Positions 1 through 10,900 of a stretch of DNA of 64,000 nt are shown one piece after another. The position numbers and the translations under genes were made by a program. The DNA lies in the NCBI RefSeq assembly GCF_000247695.1, contig NW_004624855.1:4720764-4784763 (forward strand), read 5' to 3'. Below the pieces are notes generated by a model. The model saw only the letters and a program-made list of their open reading frames with translations. It ran no database searches and had not been told where the DNA came from. This stretch comes from Heterocephalus glaber. Taxonomy: Eukaryota > Chordata > Mammalia > Rodentia > Bathyergidae. Every line of letters starts with the position of its first letter. Positions within the stretch are counted from its first letter, which is position 1.

Positions 1-99
1 AACTAAGAGACTCATGTAAAGGTACAAGATCCCAATGATGAATGTAACTGTATTTTATACCTAAAATGTACCAATAAAGTTAATGGGGAAAAAAACGAA
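1..99 (+). mobile_element. L1 3' terminus with A-rich tail (partial, cut by window edge)
   Basis: This is the last ~100 bp of a plus-strand LINE-1. It carries the same terminal text (catgtaaaggtacaag, then cctaaaatgtaccaataaa, then an A-rich run) that ends the L1 copies at 8.69 kb and 40.83 kb. The upstream body lies outside the window, so truncation and a target-site duplication cannot be judged. Noncoding 3' UTR. Confidence 0.85.
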
Positions 100-787
100 T
101 ATATATTAAATTATTTTTGAAACAGTGGTGTGAATAATTTAGGGAATTATTTGAACTTTTCCTTACTTCCTATTTTTCTATCTTCTATTTTGGTCTTTGT
201 ATGTATATATTTTTAATTTCTCCATATAAGAGAAACTGTGGTATATTTAACCATGCCTACTTACTTTGGGTTTTTTTGTTTGCCTTTTTTTCCATACCAG
301 AGATAGAATTTAGGATCTTGAACTTGCAAGGCAGGTGCAGCACCACAGAGCTAAATTCCTGGCATTTTGCTTAACATTATGTTCTCAAATTGCATCCATT
401 TACAAACAAATGCTTCAAAAAATTAATAATAATAAATCTTGACTGGTGAGTATGTAAAGAGAAGGAACTCTTCAACATTGTTAGTGGAAATGTAAACTAG
501 TCAAACCACTATGGAAATTAGTGTGGAGATTCCTCAAAAGACTAAATATAGAAACTCCATTTGACCCAGGTATCTCCCTTCCAGATATCTTCCCAAAAGA
601 GTTAAAAATCATCATATTATAGTGATACATGCATTTCCAAGTTTATAGTAACACAATTTATAATACCTAGATATTGGGAAAAGCATATAGGTCTACCAAA
701 AAATGAAAGGATTAGGAAAATGTAGGATTTATATACCATGGAGTTCTACTCTGCCATAAAGAAAGATAAACTTGAGGCATTCATAGG
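100..787 (-). mobile_element. 5'-inverted (twin-primed) L1 fragment, minus-strand insertion
   Basis: Bases ~100-420 read as antisense L1: the 3' UTR first, then the end of ORF2 (compare 52.29-52.59 kb), interrupted by an ID SINE at 284-362. Bases ~421-787 read as sense L1 ORF2 tail, from the tggtgagtatg region through tttgacccagg to ccataaagaaag. The sense block ends, and the antisense block begins, at the same L1 position, with about 12 bp of shared text (cttgaggcattcat against ttgaagcatttgt). Read on the minus strand this is an inverted 5' piece joined to a correctly oriented 3' piece, the known twin-priming outcome. Neither part keeps a reading frame. Confidence 0.75.
284..362 (-). mobile_element. 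ID-type tRNA-derived SINE
   Basis: Antisense ID copy: T-run, then ccataccag, a degenerate B-box complement, aacttgcaaggcaggtg, and gagctaaattcctgg. It belongs to the ID type whose anticodon-arm region reads cttgcaag on the sense strand. It sits inside the antisense half of the L1 at 100-787, so it inserted later. No clean TSD seen. Confidence 0.85.
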
Positions 788-1235
788 ATCTTCTTCTTTA
801 ACCAGATTTCTATCCTTACATTCTGGACACATTTCTACTTCTGAACCTATGCATGCATCATTCCCTTCACTAGAGACACTCTCTCTATATTTTTTTACCA
901 TGTGAAAATCTTACTTTTTCCAGGGGAACTATAATGGTTGACTACCTTGTCTTGCTTTTCTGACTTTGATCCTGTTACCATGTATAGCATGTCACAAAGC
1001 TCTACTTCCAGTACCAGGGCAATAAATCAAGTTTTACTAAATGACATTTCTGAGTTCTTATATTTATCATTATTTTATTCTGGTATCACCATTTTATACA
1101 CTAATGCTTTATTTCCCTAATGGAATTTTAAGTATTCCTCTTCTTTTTTCTTTTACAAGAACAGCAGCAGTTGTTCACATGGCACACAAATACAAGCACA
1201 TGACAGACACTCAACAAATGTTTGATAATTTATTT
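788..1235. other. AT-rich stretch without a gene; possible L2/MIR tail at its end
   Basis: No coding signal. The last ~90 bp (agcacatgacagacactcaacaaatgtttgataa, split here at tga) resemble the common 3' tail of L2/MIR elements on the plus strand. The rest is unassigned AT-rich DNA. Short frames of 60 and 89 codons in this area run through repeat text and are not genes. Confidence 0.4.
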
Positions 1236-1335
1236 ATTTATTTCACTTTTTATTTTTTTTTGGTACCAGGGATTGAACTTGGGTCCTTGCGCTTGCGCAG
1301 CAGGTGGTGAAACCACTGAGCTAAATCCCCGGCCC
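1236..1335 (-). mobile_element. ID-type SINE with 13-bp TSD
   Basis: Antisense copy with T-run, ggtaccagggattgaacttg, ccttgcgcttgcgcagcagg and actgagctaaatccccggcc. The direct repeat tgataatttattt lies at 1223-1235 and again at 1336-1348, marking the insertion. It belongs to the ID type with tgcgcaagcgcaagg on the sense strand. Confidence 0.92.
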
Positions 1336-1524
1336 TGATAATTTATTTTTAAACAACACATACTGTATTATTATTCTAATGCCTGACTGTGTAATTCAAG
1401 AAAAGAAGAGTAAAACATGGTATGTATTGAACATCTGTACAAAATGATCAGGAACATAATCTCTATACCATAGAGCCAAGTTCGGTAGAATTGTTTGTTC
1501 ACAACTGAGCAAACTTTACAGACT

Positions 1525-1640
1525 TAAACTGAGCTGGAAGGGACCTTAGAGTTAATCTCTTCCAACTCCTTTCAAAAAATTAGAAAATTGAGACTCTAAG
1601 AAGTACTTGAATTTATATCTTTTCACATTGTAAGTGGATA
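1525..1640 (+). repeat. Ancient SINE-like fragment (family not assigned)
   Basis: The text gagctggaagggaccttaga, followed by a diverged ccaactcctt and aaaattgagactct, matches the wording of an old mammal-wide repeat whose consensus runs on to a gaggaaactgagg-type core. Too decayed to name with confidence. Confidence 0.4.
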
Positions 1641-1684
1641 AAGTATCTAATATTATCAGTACGATTTAATACACTTCTTTGTTT

Positions 1685-1860
1685 TGCAAAGTGCTTTTAT
1701 GTACATGGATTCTCTCCCAAGTAACATTGTAGTACATTTATGATAATCCTTATTTATTTTTCAGATTAGGAAACTTAAAAGTTCATTTGCTCAGTCCATA
1801 GTAGTCATCACTGAGATTTGGATTCCAGGCCATCTCTTCCTAGGTAATTCTTACATCCTC
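1685..1860 (-). repeat. MIR (antisense)
   Basis: Antisense MIR order is visible: aaagtgcttttatgtacatg, then a diverged attatct-type segment, attaggaaacttaaaag, and gagatttggattccaggcc, corresponding to the MIR core and the complement of its tRNA-like head. Heavily diverged, as expected for this pre-eutherian SINE. Confidence 0.7.
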
Positions 1861-1905
1861 CCAAAGGCAAATTTATATCACCAACTCTGAACTCATCTCT
1901 TATTA

Positions 1906-1985
1906 CTCTGTGTGTGTGTGTCCCTCTTCCCTTCCTTTTCTCTTCTTTTCTTTTCTTTCTCTCCCCTCCTCTCTCTTTCTTTGTT
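1906..1985. repeat. (GT)n followed by CT-rich low-complexity tract
   Basis: A short GT run (about 8 units near 1907-1922) continues into a pyrimidine-rich stretch of cttcc, tcttt and ctcc words to ~1985. Low-complexity open frames on both strands here are artefacts of the composition. Confidence 0.85.
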
Positions 1986-1989
1986 CCCA

Positions 1990-2565
1990 TCACTCTCTTT
2001 TACAAATTTCTACTTGGTTGTCTCAAAAGCTTATCAAACTTAACATATCCAAAGCTGAACTGATATTTTCCAAACCTTCCCATGGTCTAATCCTGCTCTA
2101 GTGTCTCCTAGCTTGGTGAAGAATGGCCTCATACATCATGATAATGAAAGTTGAATGTCTGACACTCACCAAGACATCACTTTCTCCTATTGTATTAATT
2201 TATCACGAAGGAGGCCTGGTGCCTCTGCCATCAAAATATGTTCAATTCCCGCCCTCTCTTTCTCTGAAGGCTGTCTTTTTTTTTTAAAGCAAAAAGACAC
2301 ACAAAGTACTTTAATAACTTTCAACACTAAAATTACATTTAATTAATTTTTTGCAGGCTATCTTCACCTTAGTTCATGCTGTGATTGTCTGGTACATAAC
2401 TATACTAGTCTGTCTATCCGCTTAAGTCTAGACTTAAGTCTGTTCTTCCACACTACTTCCAGGGAAATCTTTTAAAGATACATATTAGTATAATTACTTC
2501 ACCAACCTAAAAGAATCCTCTAATGATGTCCTGTTGTTATAAGCATTAAAACTAAATACCATTGT
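1990..2565 (+). repeat. L2 (CR1-clade LINE) fragment, plus strand
   Basis: Diverged L2 text in sense order: caaacttaacatatccaaag and ctgaactgatattttcc near 2035-2070, then at ~2440-2560 ccacactacttccagggaaa followed by a ctcctctaatgatgtcc segment, corresponding to the region before the L2 3' end. A poly-T-like run at ~2277-2287 interrupts the middle. Noncoding fossil; boundaries approximate. Confidence 0.6.
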
Positions 2566-2600
2566 TTTAATTTTTTCTTTATTATTATGTGTGTAGTAGG

Positions 2601-2876
2601 TAATGTTTACATACTTTGTGGGCAGTTGGTACATGTATATAACACATCTTAATTCATTTTTTATACCCTTACCTTCCTTCTATACCCCCTCCCCTCATCT
2701 CTTGACTCTCTTCCTTTTTTGTACATGTTTGGAATACACAATGTTTAGAATCCTTGTGTGGAGTTGGTACATGTACATAACACATCCCAATAAATTTTTT
2801 AAATTTCTTATTCCTTCATTATCTCCATCTCTCATCATTTCTTGATCCCACTCCCTTTTGTGAATGATCTATCTTT
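2601..2876 (-). repeat. Two-unit tandem duplication (~138 bp) in the L1 3' UTR
   Basis: The word agttggtacatgta recurs at ~2624 and ~2762 within similar surroundings (taatgtttacat and caatgtttagaa before it, ataacacatc after it). The period is about 138 bp. The two units differ at many positions, so the duplication is old or was part of the source L1. Confidence 0.7.
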
Positions 2877-2893
2877 GTACTTCCCATAATCAG

Positions 2894-2981
2894 TCTTTTT
2901 TTTTTTTTGATACTGGGGATCGAACTTGGGTCGTTGCGCTTGCGCAGCAGGCAGCGAAACCACTGAGCTAAGTCCCTGGTC
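2894..2981 (-). mobile_element. ID-type SINE inside L1
   Basis: T-run, then tactggggatcgaacttggg, cgcttgcgcagcagg and actgagctaagtccctgg. The B-box complement gggatcgaac is intact. Flanks cccataatc (before) and cctataatc (after) form a near-perfect 9-bp TSD. It inserted into the 3' UTR/ORF2 end of the minus-strand L1. Confidence 0.93.
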
Positions 2982-4330
2982 CTCCTATAATCTATCTTTT
3001 ATTTTGCTCTTTTTTTTTACACTGAATTTCTCATATCAGAGAAAAATGTGGTATTTAAGCTTGTGTGTCTGCTTTATTTCACCTAACATTGTGGTGTCAA
3101 GGTGCATGCATTTTTCTACAATGACTCAAATTAACCTTTCTCCATGGTGTATAAATATCACATTTTCTTTAGCTACTCTTCTGTTGATGGACATATGGGC
3201 CACTTCCAAGATTTATCTATAATGAACTGTATTGCTATAAATACAATAAACATGGGTATGCATGTATCTGTGTAACACGATGTCTTTAACTCTTCCAGGA
3301 TGATACCTAGCAAGGTAATAGCTGGGTCAAATGAAAATTCTAATTTTAGTGTTTTGAGGAAGCTCCACGTTGAATTCCAGAGTAGCTGTACTAGTTTACA
3401 TTTTCATCAACAGCATAGAAGGTTTCCTTTTTCCCTGCAGCTTCTATAGCATTTGTTATTATTTTATTATTTAATAGTAGCCATTGTTTTGGGGTCAGAT
3501 GAAATTTCCCTGTTGTTTAATTTGCATTTGTCTTATGGCCAGCGATGTTGAGCATTTCTTCATAGATTTATTGGTCATTTCTGTTTCTTCTTTGGTGCAG
3601 TGTCTATTTATTTTGCTTGCCCATCTTTTATTTTGGGGGAGTGTAAATTTTATTTCTTTATATATTTTAGATATGAGTCTTCTGTCTGAGGAATTGCGGG
3701 CAAAATTTTTTGTCCATTTTGTAGGTTGTCTTGGGGTTAATATTTTTTTCTTTGATCTATGTTGATTTTAGTTCAGTACATGGTAAGAAATATAGGTGTA
3801 GATTCAGCCTTCTGCAGGTGGATAGCCAGAGGCTATCTTTCCTCCAGTGTGTATTTTTAGCTCCTTTGTCAATGATCAAATTGTTGAATGCACTGAGAGT
3901 TGTTTCTGGATCTTCTCTTCTGTCCCACTGATCCTCATGTCTGTTTTTATGCCAATACCATGATGTTTTTATCACAGTAGCTTTGTAATATAACTTCAAG
4001 TCTGAGATTGTAATGCCTTACATTTTACTCTTTTTTACCCAGGATTGCCTTTGCTCATCTGGGTCTTTATTGACTCCATATGAATTTTAGGATTATTTTC
4101 TCCATATCAGTAAAGACTGCTATTGGAATTTTTATTGAGATTGTGTTACTTCTGAGACTCTGTTCTCACATTGGTTCACTTCTGCTGCCTACACTTTCAA
4201 TAGAAATTTTTATCTCCAGAATCTCTATTTGGAGCCCTTTTATGAACTCTAACATGTTTCTATGCTGGTCATGGATGTTTTGCCTCATTTAAAAAAATCT
4301 CCACTATCTTTTTATTAGTGTCTTCTTCAG

Positions 4331-4370
4331 ACTTGTTCGTGATTTTGTTAACTTGTTCATGATTTTGTTA
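4331..4370. repeat. 20-bp tandem duplication
   Basis: The word acttgttcatgattttgtta appears twice head to tail with a single mismatch (cgt against cat), inside ORF1-like L1 sequence. This adds 20 bp, a frame-shifting length. Confidence 0.9.
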
Positions 4371-4802
4371 ACATCTTCTGTGATCCTGCCAATTGCCGTA
4401 CTGAAGGGTTTTGTTATCTCTCCCAATACCATTTTGAATAATTCTGATTTAAATCTTTTGGTTCTCTCCTCTTCAATGCTCCATGTATCAGCTTAGAGGG
4501 AGTTGAGAGTTTTTAGAGGCATTTTGTTGGCATATCTTCTCAAGTTTCTATTTTTGTTTGTATCTTCATTTTGTGTTGAGGCTTTGGGCTTAATGTAGTG
4601 GAAAATTCTGTTTCCAGTATGTAACAATATAGTCTCTTTAGTTCATGTCTACTTTTCAGTGATGTTCCCTAGGCATGGCTAAATACTGGTCTTTGCTTCT
4701 GTACCAGGATCCAACTACCTCCACTTACATGAGACGGGAAATTATAGAATGTTTAACCCAATACTCAGTTTTCTCAGAATAGGCCACAGTATTGTTAATT
4801 GT

Positions 4803-4894
4803 CTTGGCTTTTTTTTTTTTTGGTACTGGGGATCGAACTCAGAACCTTGAGCTTGCAAGGCAGGTGGCAGAACCATGGAGCTAAATCTCCAGCC
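4803..4894 (-). mobile_element. ID-type SINE with 16-bp TSD
   Basis: T-run, ggtactggggatcgaactca, cttgcaaggcaggtgg and gagctaaatctccagcc. The TSD cagtattgttaattgt at 4787-4802 recurs at 4895-4910 with one mismatch. The copy lies in the 5' region of the minus-strand L1 and belongs to the cttgcaag type. Confidence 0.93.
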
Positions 4895-6104
4895 CAGCAT
4901 TGTTAATTGTTAATGATATTGTCATCTCAAGAAAATCAATTATTAGCAACAGGCTGTTATTTTGCTATAGTAATAAAATCAGCATCAATTATAGCATTAA
5001 ATATCAAATGAATATTGACAAACCCAAAGTATCAGAAAATACCACTCTTGTCCATAGAAAAGAGATCTATAATTTTAGTATGAACACTAAGATAAATATT
5101 GACTTACTATTAACTTACAGTAAATATTTACTAAATGGAACAACTTTACCTCTAATAACAATAGCACAGTATTCAACAGCAATAGCTTAAAGTTAATTAT
5201 TTGTCTAGAGATTCATAAAGCCTAGTAGTTATACTAATAAAGGTAGAGAGGGTAAGGATTGGAAGAATGAAAAATACAAAAGAAAAATTTGAAAAATTAA
5301 TTGATAGGATATGAAAATAAAAAGAGAAAAGTAAGATAGGGGTCTTATTAAGGAGTAAAGGAAAATTAATCATGATAAAGAATACTGGAAACAATAAAAA
5401 AGAGAAGAATAAAAACTAATATCAAAAACAGAAGAAAAAAGACTGAAAAGAAAGTTAAAGGAGAAAAAAGAAGAGAAAAAAACATGTGAGAAAAACCTTC
5501 CCCTTAAAAAACTTGATAAAATGAAAATAAAAATAATACAAAGTAGGAAAATAAAAAAAAGATTCAGTCAAAATAAAAATTTCTATGTTATTGAATGAAT
5601 GGTTTCTTTCCATGATCTGCAGTCTTGTGTACCAGCCTGACACGATTTTCTATACCCAGCTTTAGACCTTTGCCTCTTTGAGGAGGTGCCCCTCTTTGCA
5701 CTCATGGGCCCTCTGTTTGTCCCCCACCCCCAAATGTCATTACCATTCAAACCAAGGCATGCCCCTCTCCCCATTGGTAAAATAGAAAACGTGATCAGCC
5801 CTCTGTTCTCTGCTGCATGTAGCTCACAGTGTGGGTTTCAGTGGGCTGCTGGAGTTAATGTTGACAGTGGTGGGGCCTGGTTGCTCCTTTCTCTCCCCAG
5901 GTGTTGTTTTGGTCCAGAACTGGGTCAGCTGGGTTGGTTAGTTTTTGCCTCTACTGCCCCATGTTGTGCTCCCCTGAGGGCAGGACACTGTTCCTGTGGC
6001 ATAATTTTGCTCTCTCACTCACAATGAGCGGAAGGCAAAACTAAAAATCTTTGATCAATCTTAGTTCAATATCTTTCAAAATTTAATGTGTACAGAAATT
6101 ACTT

Positions 6105-6190
6105 TGAGATCTTTCTAAAATGCACATTCTGATCTAGTAAGTGAGATTCTGCATTTAGTTTCCACCCAATACTGGTGGTCTGCTAATGAC
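6105..6190 (+). repeat. MER5-like DNA transposon fragment
   Basis: The short text aaaatgcacattctgatc, followed by tagtaagtgagattctgcat and a tggtggtctgctaatga end, resembles the middle of the non-autonomous hAT element MER5. Short and decayed. Confidence 0.45.
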
Positions 6191-6269
6191 ACTGCACAGC
6201 CAAGGCCCAGAAGCCCCAAAACAGTCTCATCTCCTGCCTTATCTTTATCTGTTTTTTTTTTTTTGTACT

Positions 6270-6510
6270 CCAGCCACAACAGCCTCTTTTCCATTCTTTG
6301 AAATAGGCATGTTCCTTCTCAAGACAATCTGCTTAGAGTGTTTCTTATCTATCCTCCATTTCCTCCCAGTCCTATATACCTAATGTATTCATATTCATCT
6401 CTCAGAGCTTATCCTCAGACCAGATCTGTTTTCTGACTGAACTTTTCCTTTATAGCACTTGATAGCTTGCATTTGCATTTTTAAATTATGGAATTATTTG
6501 GTTGATGTTA
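6270..6510 (+). repeat. L2 3'-region fragment
   Basis: Sense L2 word order is recognisable: cctcttttccattctttgaa, ggcatgttccttctc, an acttttcctttatagcactt segment, then an AT-rich tail near 6480. It is preceded by a T-run at 6252-6264. Coding remnant of the L2 protein end; all frames decayed. Confidence 0.55.
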
Positions 6511-7130
6511 CTACAGATTTCTTGAAAAGTGAACTTTAAGAAAGCAATAAGAAATTGTATAATAGAAGTCCAAATAACTTTACTGTAGCCTCTCTCTTGA
6601 AGCCTCAAGACACCTTTATTTCAACATTATTTTATTACTGGTGAGAAATGAGAAATGGGCATCAGGCACCCAGATGCAGGTCAAAAATGAAAAAGGACAG
6701 AATTTTCTTGAATCACAATAAAAATGGAGAGAGCCTACTTCGAGGACCTAGAAGCCAAATATAAACCACATAATTCTTCTTTGTTTTCCTTGCCATTATG
6801 TATATATCTTGCCCAATGACTAGGACATAATAGAAGATTAATAAATATTGAATACACACCTGTAAATAACTAAAAGGCACATCTCATCATCTGGTTGCCC
6901 CTCTAAACAGTTCTATGTAATGGAGACATTGTGTGAACCACAAATGTAAGCTAATACATAATTTAAAATTTTCCTGAAGTCACATGAAAATGTAAAAAGA
7001 AGAAGTGCTCTCATTAAGAATGGGAATAATCGATTCTTCCATTAATATACCTCCATAACAACAATCATTTTGCTTCCTCCATGTACAAAAGTGCTTTGAA
7101 GAAACCTTGAGATTCAGGTAGCAGTTAGTA
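6511..7130. other. AT-rich DNA, nothing recognised
   Basis: No gene, RNA or repeat could be assigned. The composition is AT-rich with no long frame on either strand. Confidence 0.5.
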
Positions 7131-7620
7131 AGAATACAATGGAATCCAAGAGCAAGAATGGACATTTGGGGAGGGTAGACCTACACCTGGTGGAAGGTTC
7201 AATAACCGCAGTCTCACCCCGAGACCCAGAAGAGCCCTTTTCCAACTCCTATGGGCTGCTCAAGCCATGTGAGGTCTTTATTCTCATACCAAACCATGTG
7301 CCAAGGGACCTGGGAAAAATCATGCATACTAGTGCCTCAGGATACAGGCCTGCCAACATTGCTCCTGGCTGTGGACCCAAAGACTATCTTGCAAACTGGC
7401 AGAATAGTTGTATTTACATAATGACCTAGATGGAGACACGTTTGTCTTAGGCCCCAGAGCAGGATTGTCACACTTGGTCCCACATCAGATCCTGAAGGAG
7501 CCCTGATTCTTAGTTCCACCTGCTCATCACTCCTCTGGAAGTTGTTGTCCCTAGCCAAGGACTCACTAGGAGACAAGCACATCAGAATCCCAAGGACAGG
7601 CTTGGCAAACTTGGTACCAC
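7131..7620 (+). other. GC-richer block upstream of the L1M, possibly its 5' region
   Basis: About 490 bp of more GC-rich text (for example cccgagacccagaagagccc) directly precedes an A-rich stretch and then ORF1-like L1M sequence. Its position suggests a L1 5' UTR or ORF1-upstream segment, but I found no second copy in the window to prove it. Opposed frames of 96 codons (+) and 81 codons (-) are most likely chance. Confidence 0.35.
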
Positions 7621-8002
7621 ATGAATTGCCTGGAAAAAAAAATCTTCTTATGCAAATTCAATAAAAAGTAAAAAAACAACTAAATGAAGAATATGATGCA
7701 TGAATAAAATAAGATAAAAAAAGAATATAATGGTGTATAAAAAAACAAATAGAAGAAGACAGAAAACAGAATAATACAATGATGGAATGAAAAAATTCAA
7801 TTAGAGAGCTTCAACAGTAGTCTCTGGAAAGAGATTCTAGGACAAACAAAAGCTGAGGAGTTCAGCACTATGAGACTTACCTTACAAGAAATGCTAAATG
7901 GAGTTTTTCAAGAAGAAATAAAAGAATGTAAATAACAACATGGAAAGTAAAATTCTCAAATTCATTAGCAAAGTTTACCACATAGTCAAATTCACAATAT
8001 TC

Positions 8003-8092
8003 TGTAGCTGGTAGCTGGAGTGTAGCTAAGTGGTAGAACACTTGGCTTTAATGTATGAGGCCCTAGGTGATCTTTAGCACCACAAAAGCCAA
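8003..8092 (+). mobile_element. Old tRNA-derived SINE (ID/B2-like), sense
   Basis: gtgtagctaagtggtagaac is an A-box-like stretch and ctaggtgatctttagcacca a decayed B-box region with the SINE 3' word. It differs from the younger IDs in wording (cttggctttaatgtatgagg in the middle), suggesting an older subfamily. Inserted in the L1M. Confidence 0.65.
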
Positions 8093-8553
8093 ATAGAATA
8101 CTCTAATATTGTAACAGTGAAATGTAAATCACTTTCAACTCTACTATAAAGTCAAAACACAAAGGTTTTGTAAAAAACAACAACTGTAACTGCAATATGT
8201 TAATGGAACCACAATATAAACACATGCAAAGTGGAGGAGCATCAATAGTATAAAATACGTGTGAAGGAAATACAAAGTTTATTTTTTTTCTGATTGAAAA
8301 CATTACCAGCTTAAATCATAATATTATAATTATAAAGTGTTTTATATGGATTCCTCAAACCAAATAACTTCTAGAAAATTCACAAAAGACAAGAAAAAAG
8401 AAAGCATTCAACTTCAAAAAGTCAACACATAACAAAATAAGACAGCAAGTTTGGAGAAAAGGAGAAAGACAAGTGCAAGATTCAAATAACAGTTAACAAA
8501 ATAGAAATATGAAGTACTTACCAACCACGATAACTTTGAATATAAATGGAATA

Positions 8554-8687
8554 GAGGGGTGAGGGGAGGGCAGGGGAATGGGGAAAAAATAAGAACCAAG
8601 ATACATCATGTAAAGGTACAATATCATAATGATGAATGCAACTGTATTGTATACCTAAAATGTAACAATAAACTTAATGAAAAAAAT
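8554..8687 (+). mobile_element. 5'-truncated 134-bp L1 with 14-bp TSD
   Basis: Only the last ~134 bp of a rodent L1 are present: the G-rich segment (gaggggagggcaggggaatg), catgtaaaggtacaat, and taaaatgtaacaataaac plus a short A tail. The 14-bp word atataaatggaata occurs at 8540-8553 and 8688-8701, a perfect target-site duplication. It interrupts the ORF1/ORF2 boundary region of the older L1M. Confidence 0.93.
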
Positions 8688-10900
8688 ATATAAATGGAAT
8701 AAATTCTCCAATCCAAAGGAAAATTGACTGAATGGATTTACAGAGAACAGATAACATACTGCCCACAAGAGACACATTGTAGCCTTACACACAAATATAG
8801 ACTAAAATTGAAGCAATAAAAATTAAATATAAAATTTAAAAATATCTTGAAACAAATAAAAAAGAAAATAAATGTAGGAAAATTTTGAAGCTATAACAAA
8901 AACAATTCTAAGTGGTAATTATATAATGCTTAATGTTTACATTTGAAAAAGAAGAAAAATGTCAAATTAACAAGTTAATATTACACTTCAAGGAGCTAGG
9001 AAAAGAATAAATGGAGCTCAAAACAAGTAGATGGAAAGAAACAACAAAGACCAAAGTAGAAAAAAATTAGAGTAAAAAGCAACAAAAAAAAAGATCTGGA
9101 AAATGGTTCTTTGAAAATCTAAACAAAACTGGCAAACTTTTAACTAGACTAAGAAAATAAAGAAGTGTGAAATGAGAAATGAAAGCATGGACAATTCAAC
9201 TGATATCACAGAAATATAAAGAATCATAAGCAATTATATGCCAACAAATTGGATAATGTAGAAGAAAAGGATAAATTCATAGAAATATAAAATCTATCAA
9301 TCTTCAAAAAAAGAACAAAGAGGCATTACACTGATTTTAAAATCTACTACAAAATTATAGGAATCAAAACAGTATGATACTAGCCATAAAACAGATATAT
9401 ACATTAGAATTATGTAACAGAATAGAAAACCCAGACTTAATTCTACACATTTATTATTTATTATTTGACAAAGTTACCATGATCACAAAATGAAAAAAAA
9501 TGGTCTCTTCAATAAGTAATGTTAAGGAAAAAATTAGAAATCCACATATAGAAGAATGAAACTGAACCTTTAACTCACTTTATATAGAAAAATAAATTAA
9601 AATAAATTAAAGAATTAAATATAAAATCTCAAAGTACAAAACGACTAAAAAACCATAAGTGAAAAAGATTTTAGATATTGGTCTGGGCAAAGACATAATT
9701 TCAAAAGCATAGTCAACAAAAGAAAAATTAGACAAATGTGATTTCATCAAACTAATGTTTCTACATAGTCAAGAAAACAATCAGTAGAGTGAAGAGAAAC
9801 TTACAGAATAGGACAAAATACAATTTAAAAATGGGCAGAGGACATGAGCAGACATTCTCAAGGGAAAACATACAAAAGGTCAACAAATCCATGAAAAGGT
9901 CTCAATATCACTCCTTATCAGGGAAACACAAATTAAATACAAAATGAAATATCTTTTCACAACCAAAAGAATGGCTTTTATAAAAAAAGTCAAAGATAAC
10001 AAGTTCTGGTGAGGATGTAGAGAAAAGAGAATGCTTAAAAATTGATGATTATAGAGAATGGTATGGAGGTCTCTCAGAGAGTTAAAAACAAAGCACCATA
10101 TGATTCCACTTGTGGCTACATATCCATCTAAAAATACTGAAATAAGTTATTGAAGAGATATCTGTAGTCCCAAGTACATTGCACTGTTATTTACATTACT
10201 CAATATAGAAACAGCCTAAGTGTCCATCAGCTGATAAATGGAAAGAAAATGTTACACACACTTTAAAAAAGAATAAATAGCTGTAATTTGCAATAAGATG
10301 ATGAACCTGAAGGAAACTATATTCAGTAAAATAAACCAGGTATTGAAATCAACTAGGCACAGAAAGACAAATACTGCATAATCTTTCTTATATGTGGAAT
10401 GAAAAACAAATTAGCTCATAGAAACAGAGTACAGTAGTGGTTACCAGGAGCTGGCATCAGGTAAGGAAGTGGGAAATAGGAAAATGTTCCTAAAAGAGTA
10501 CAAAGTTTCAGATTAAGAAGAGTAAATTCTGAGATTATACAGCATAGTGTTCTGTGGTACAACATCATGACTATAGTGAGTGCTGATGGTATAAACTTGA
10601 AAATTGCTGAAAGAGTACATTTTAAATGTTTTGATCATAAAAGATAACTATGTGAAAAGATGGATGTGTTAATTGGTTTGATTTACTTAATCCAAACTCT
10701 TTACTTATATCAAAACATTACTATCATACATCATAGATATAATTTTTATTTTCTAATTGAAAACAATTAGAAACACAAGAGGTTCAAAATAAGTTTAAGT
10801 AAAATAGTGTTTCATGTGTAATCAAAATTTTTCATTGATTTTTCATTTCAAATTAAATCTTCAAAAGCTATTGTGTGTTTTATGCTTATAGCATATTATC

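Larger units (their letters stand above)
2566..6040 (-). mobile_element. Internally deleted minus-strand L1 (3' UTR, ORF2 tail, ORF1 piece, 5' region)
   Basis: Read on the minus strand. 2566-3020 is 3' UTR. ~3030-4150 is the C-terminal third of ORF2, parallel to ~52.48-53.95 kb. At ~4150 the match switches to text like the coiled-coil N-terminal half of ORF1 (~4160-4500), and 4690-6040 is the 5' region. The 4940-5050 part matches 56.70-56.82 kb. The C-terminal half of ORF1 and the endonuclease/RT half of ORF2 are therefore missing. All frames are broken. Two ID SINEs (2894-2981 and 4803-4894) inserted later. The far 5' limit is uncertain. Confidence 0.7.
7621..10775 (+). mobile_element. Ancient plus-strand L1M-type LINE, internally deleted
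   Basis: 7838-7920 translates like the ORF1 C-terminus, with A-E-E-F and L-Q-E-M-L words. 8719-8830 reads like the ORF2 endonuclease region (L-T-E-W-I, then Q-E-T-H). 8870-9300 continues ORF2. Near 9300-9320 it jumps to downstream ORF2 text, so much of the RT region is missing. 10000-10430 holds the ORF2 tail and 10430-10775 the L1M 3' UTR (aagagtacattttaaatgtt, gatggatgtgttaatt). Many stops. It hosts an old SINE at 8003-8092 and a young L1 tail at 8554-8687, so it is older than both. Confidence 0.8.

Noticed and set aside
5686..6027. 113-codon plus-strand frame
   Set aside because: GC-rich segment placed at the 5' end of a minus-strand L1. The frame is antisense to that element and has no domain.
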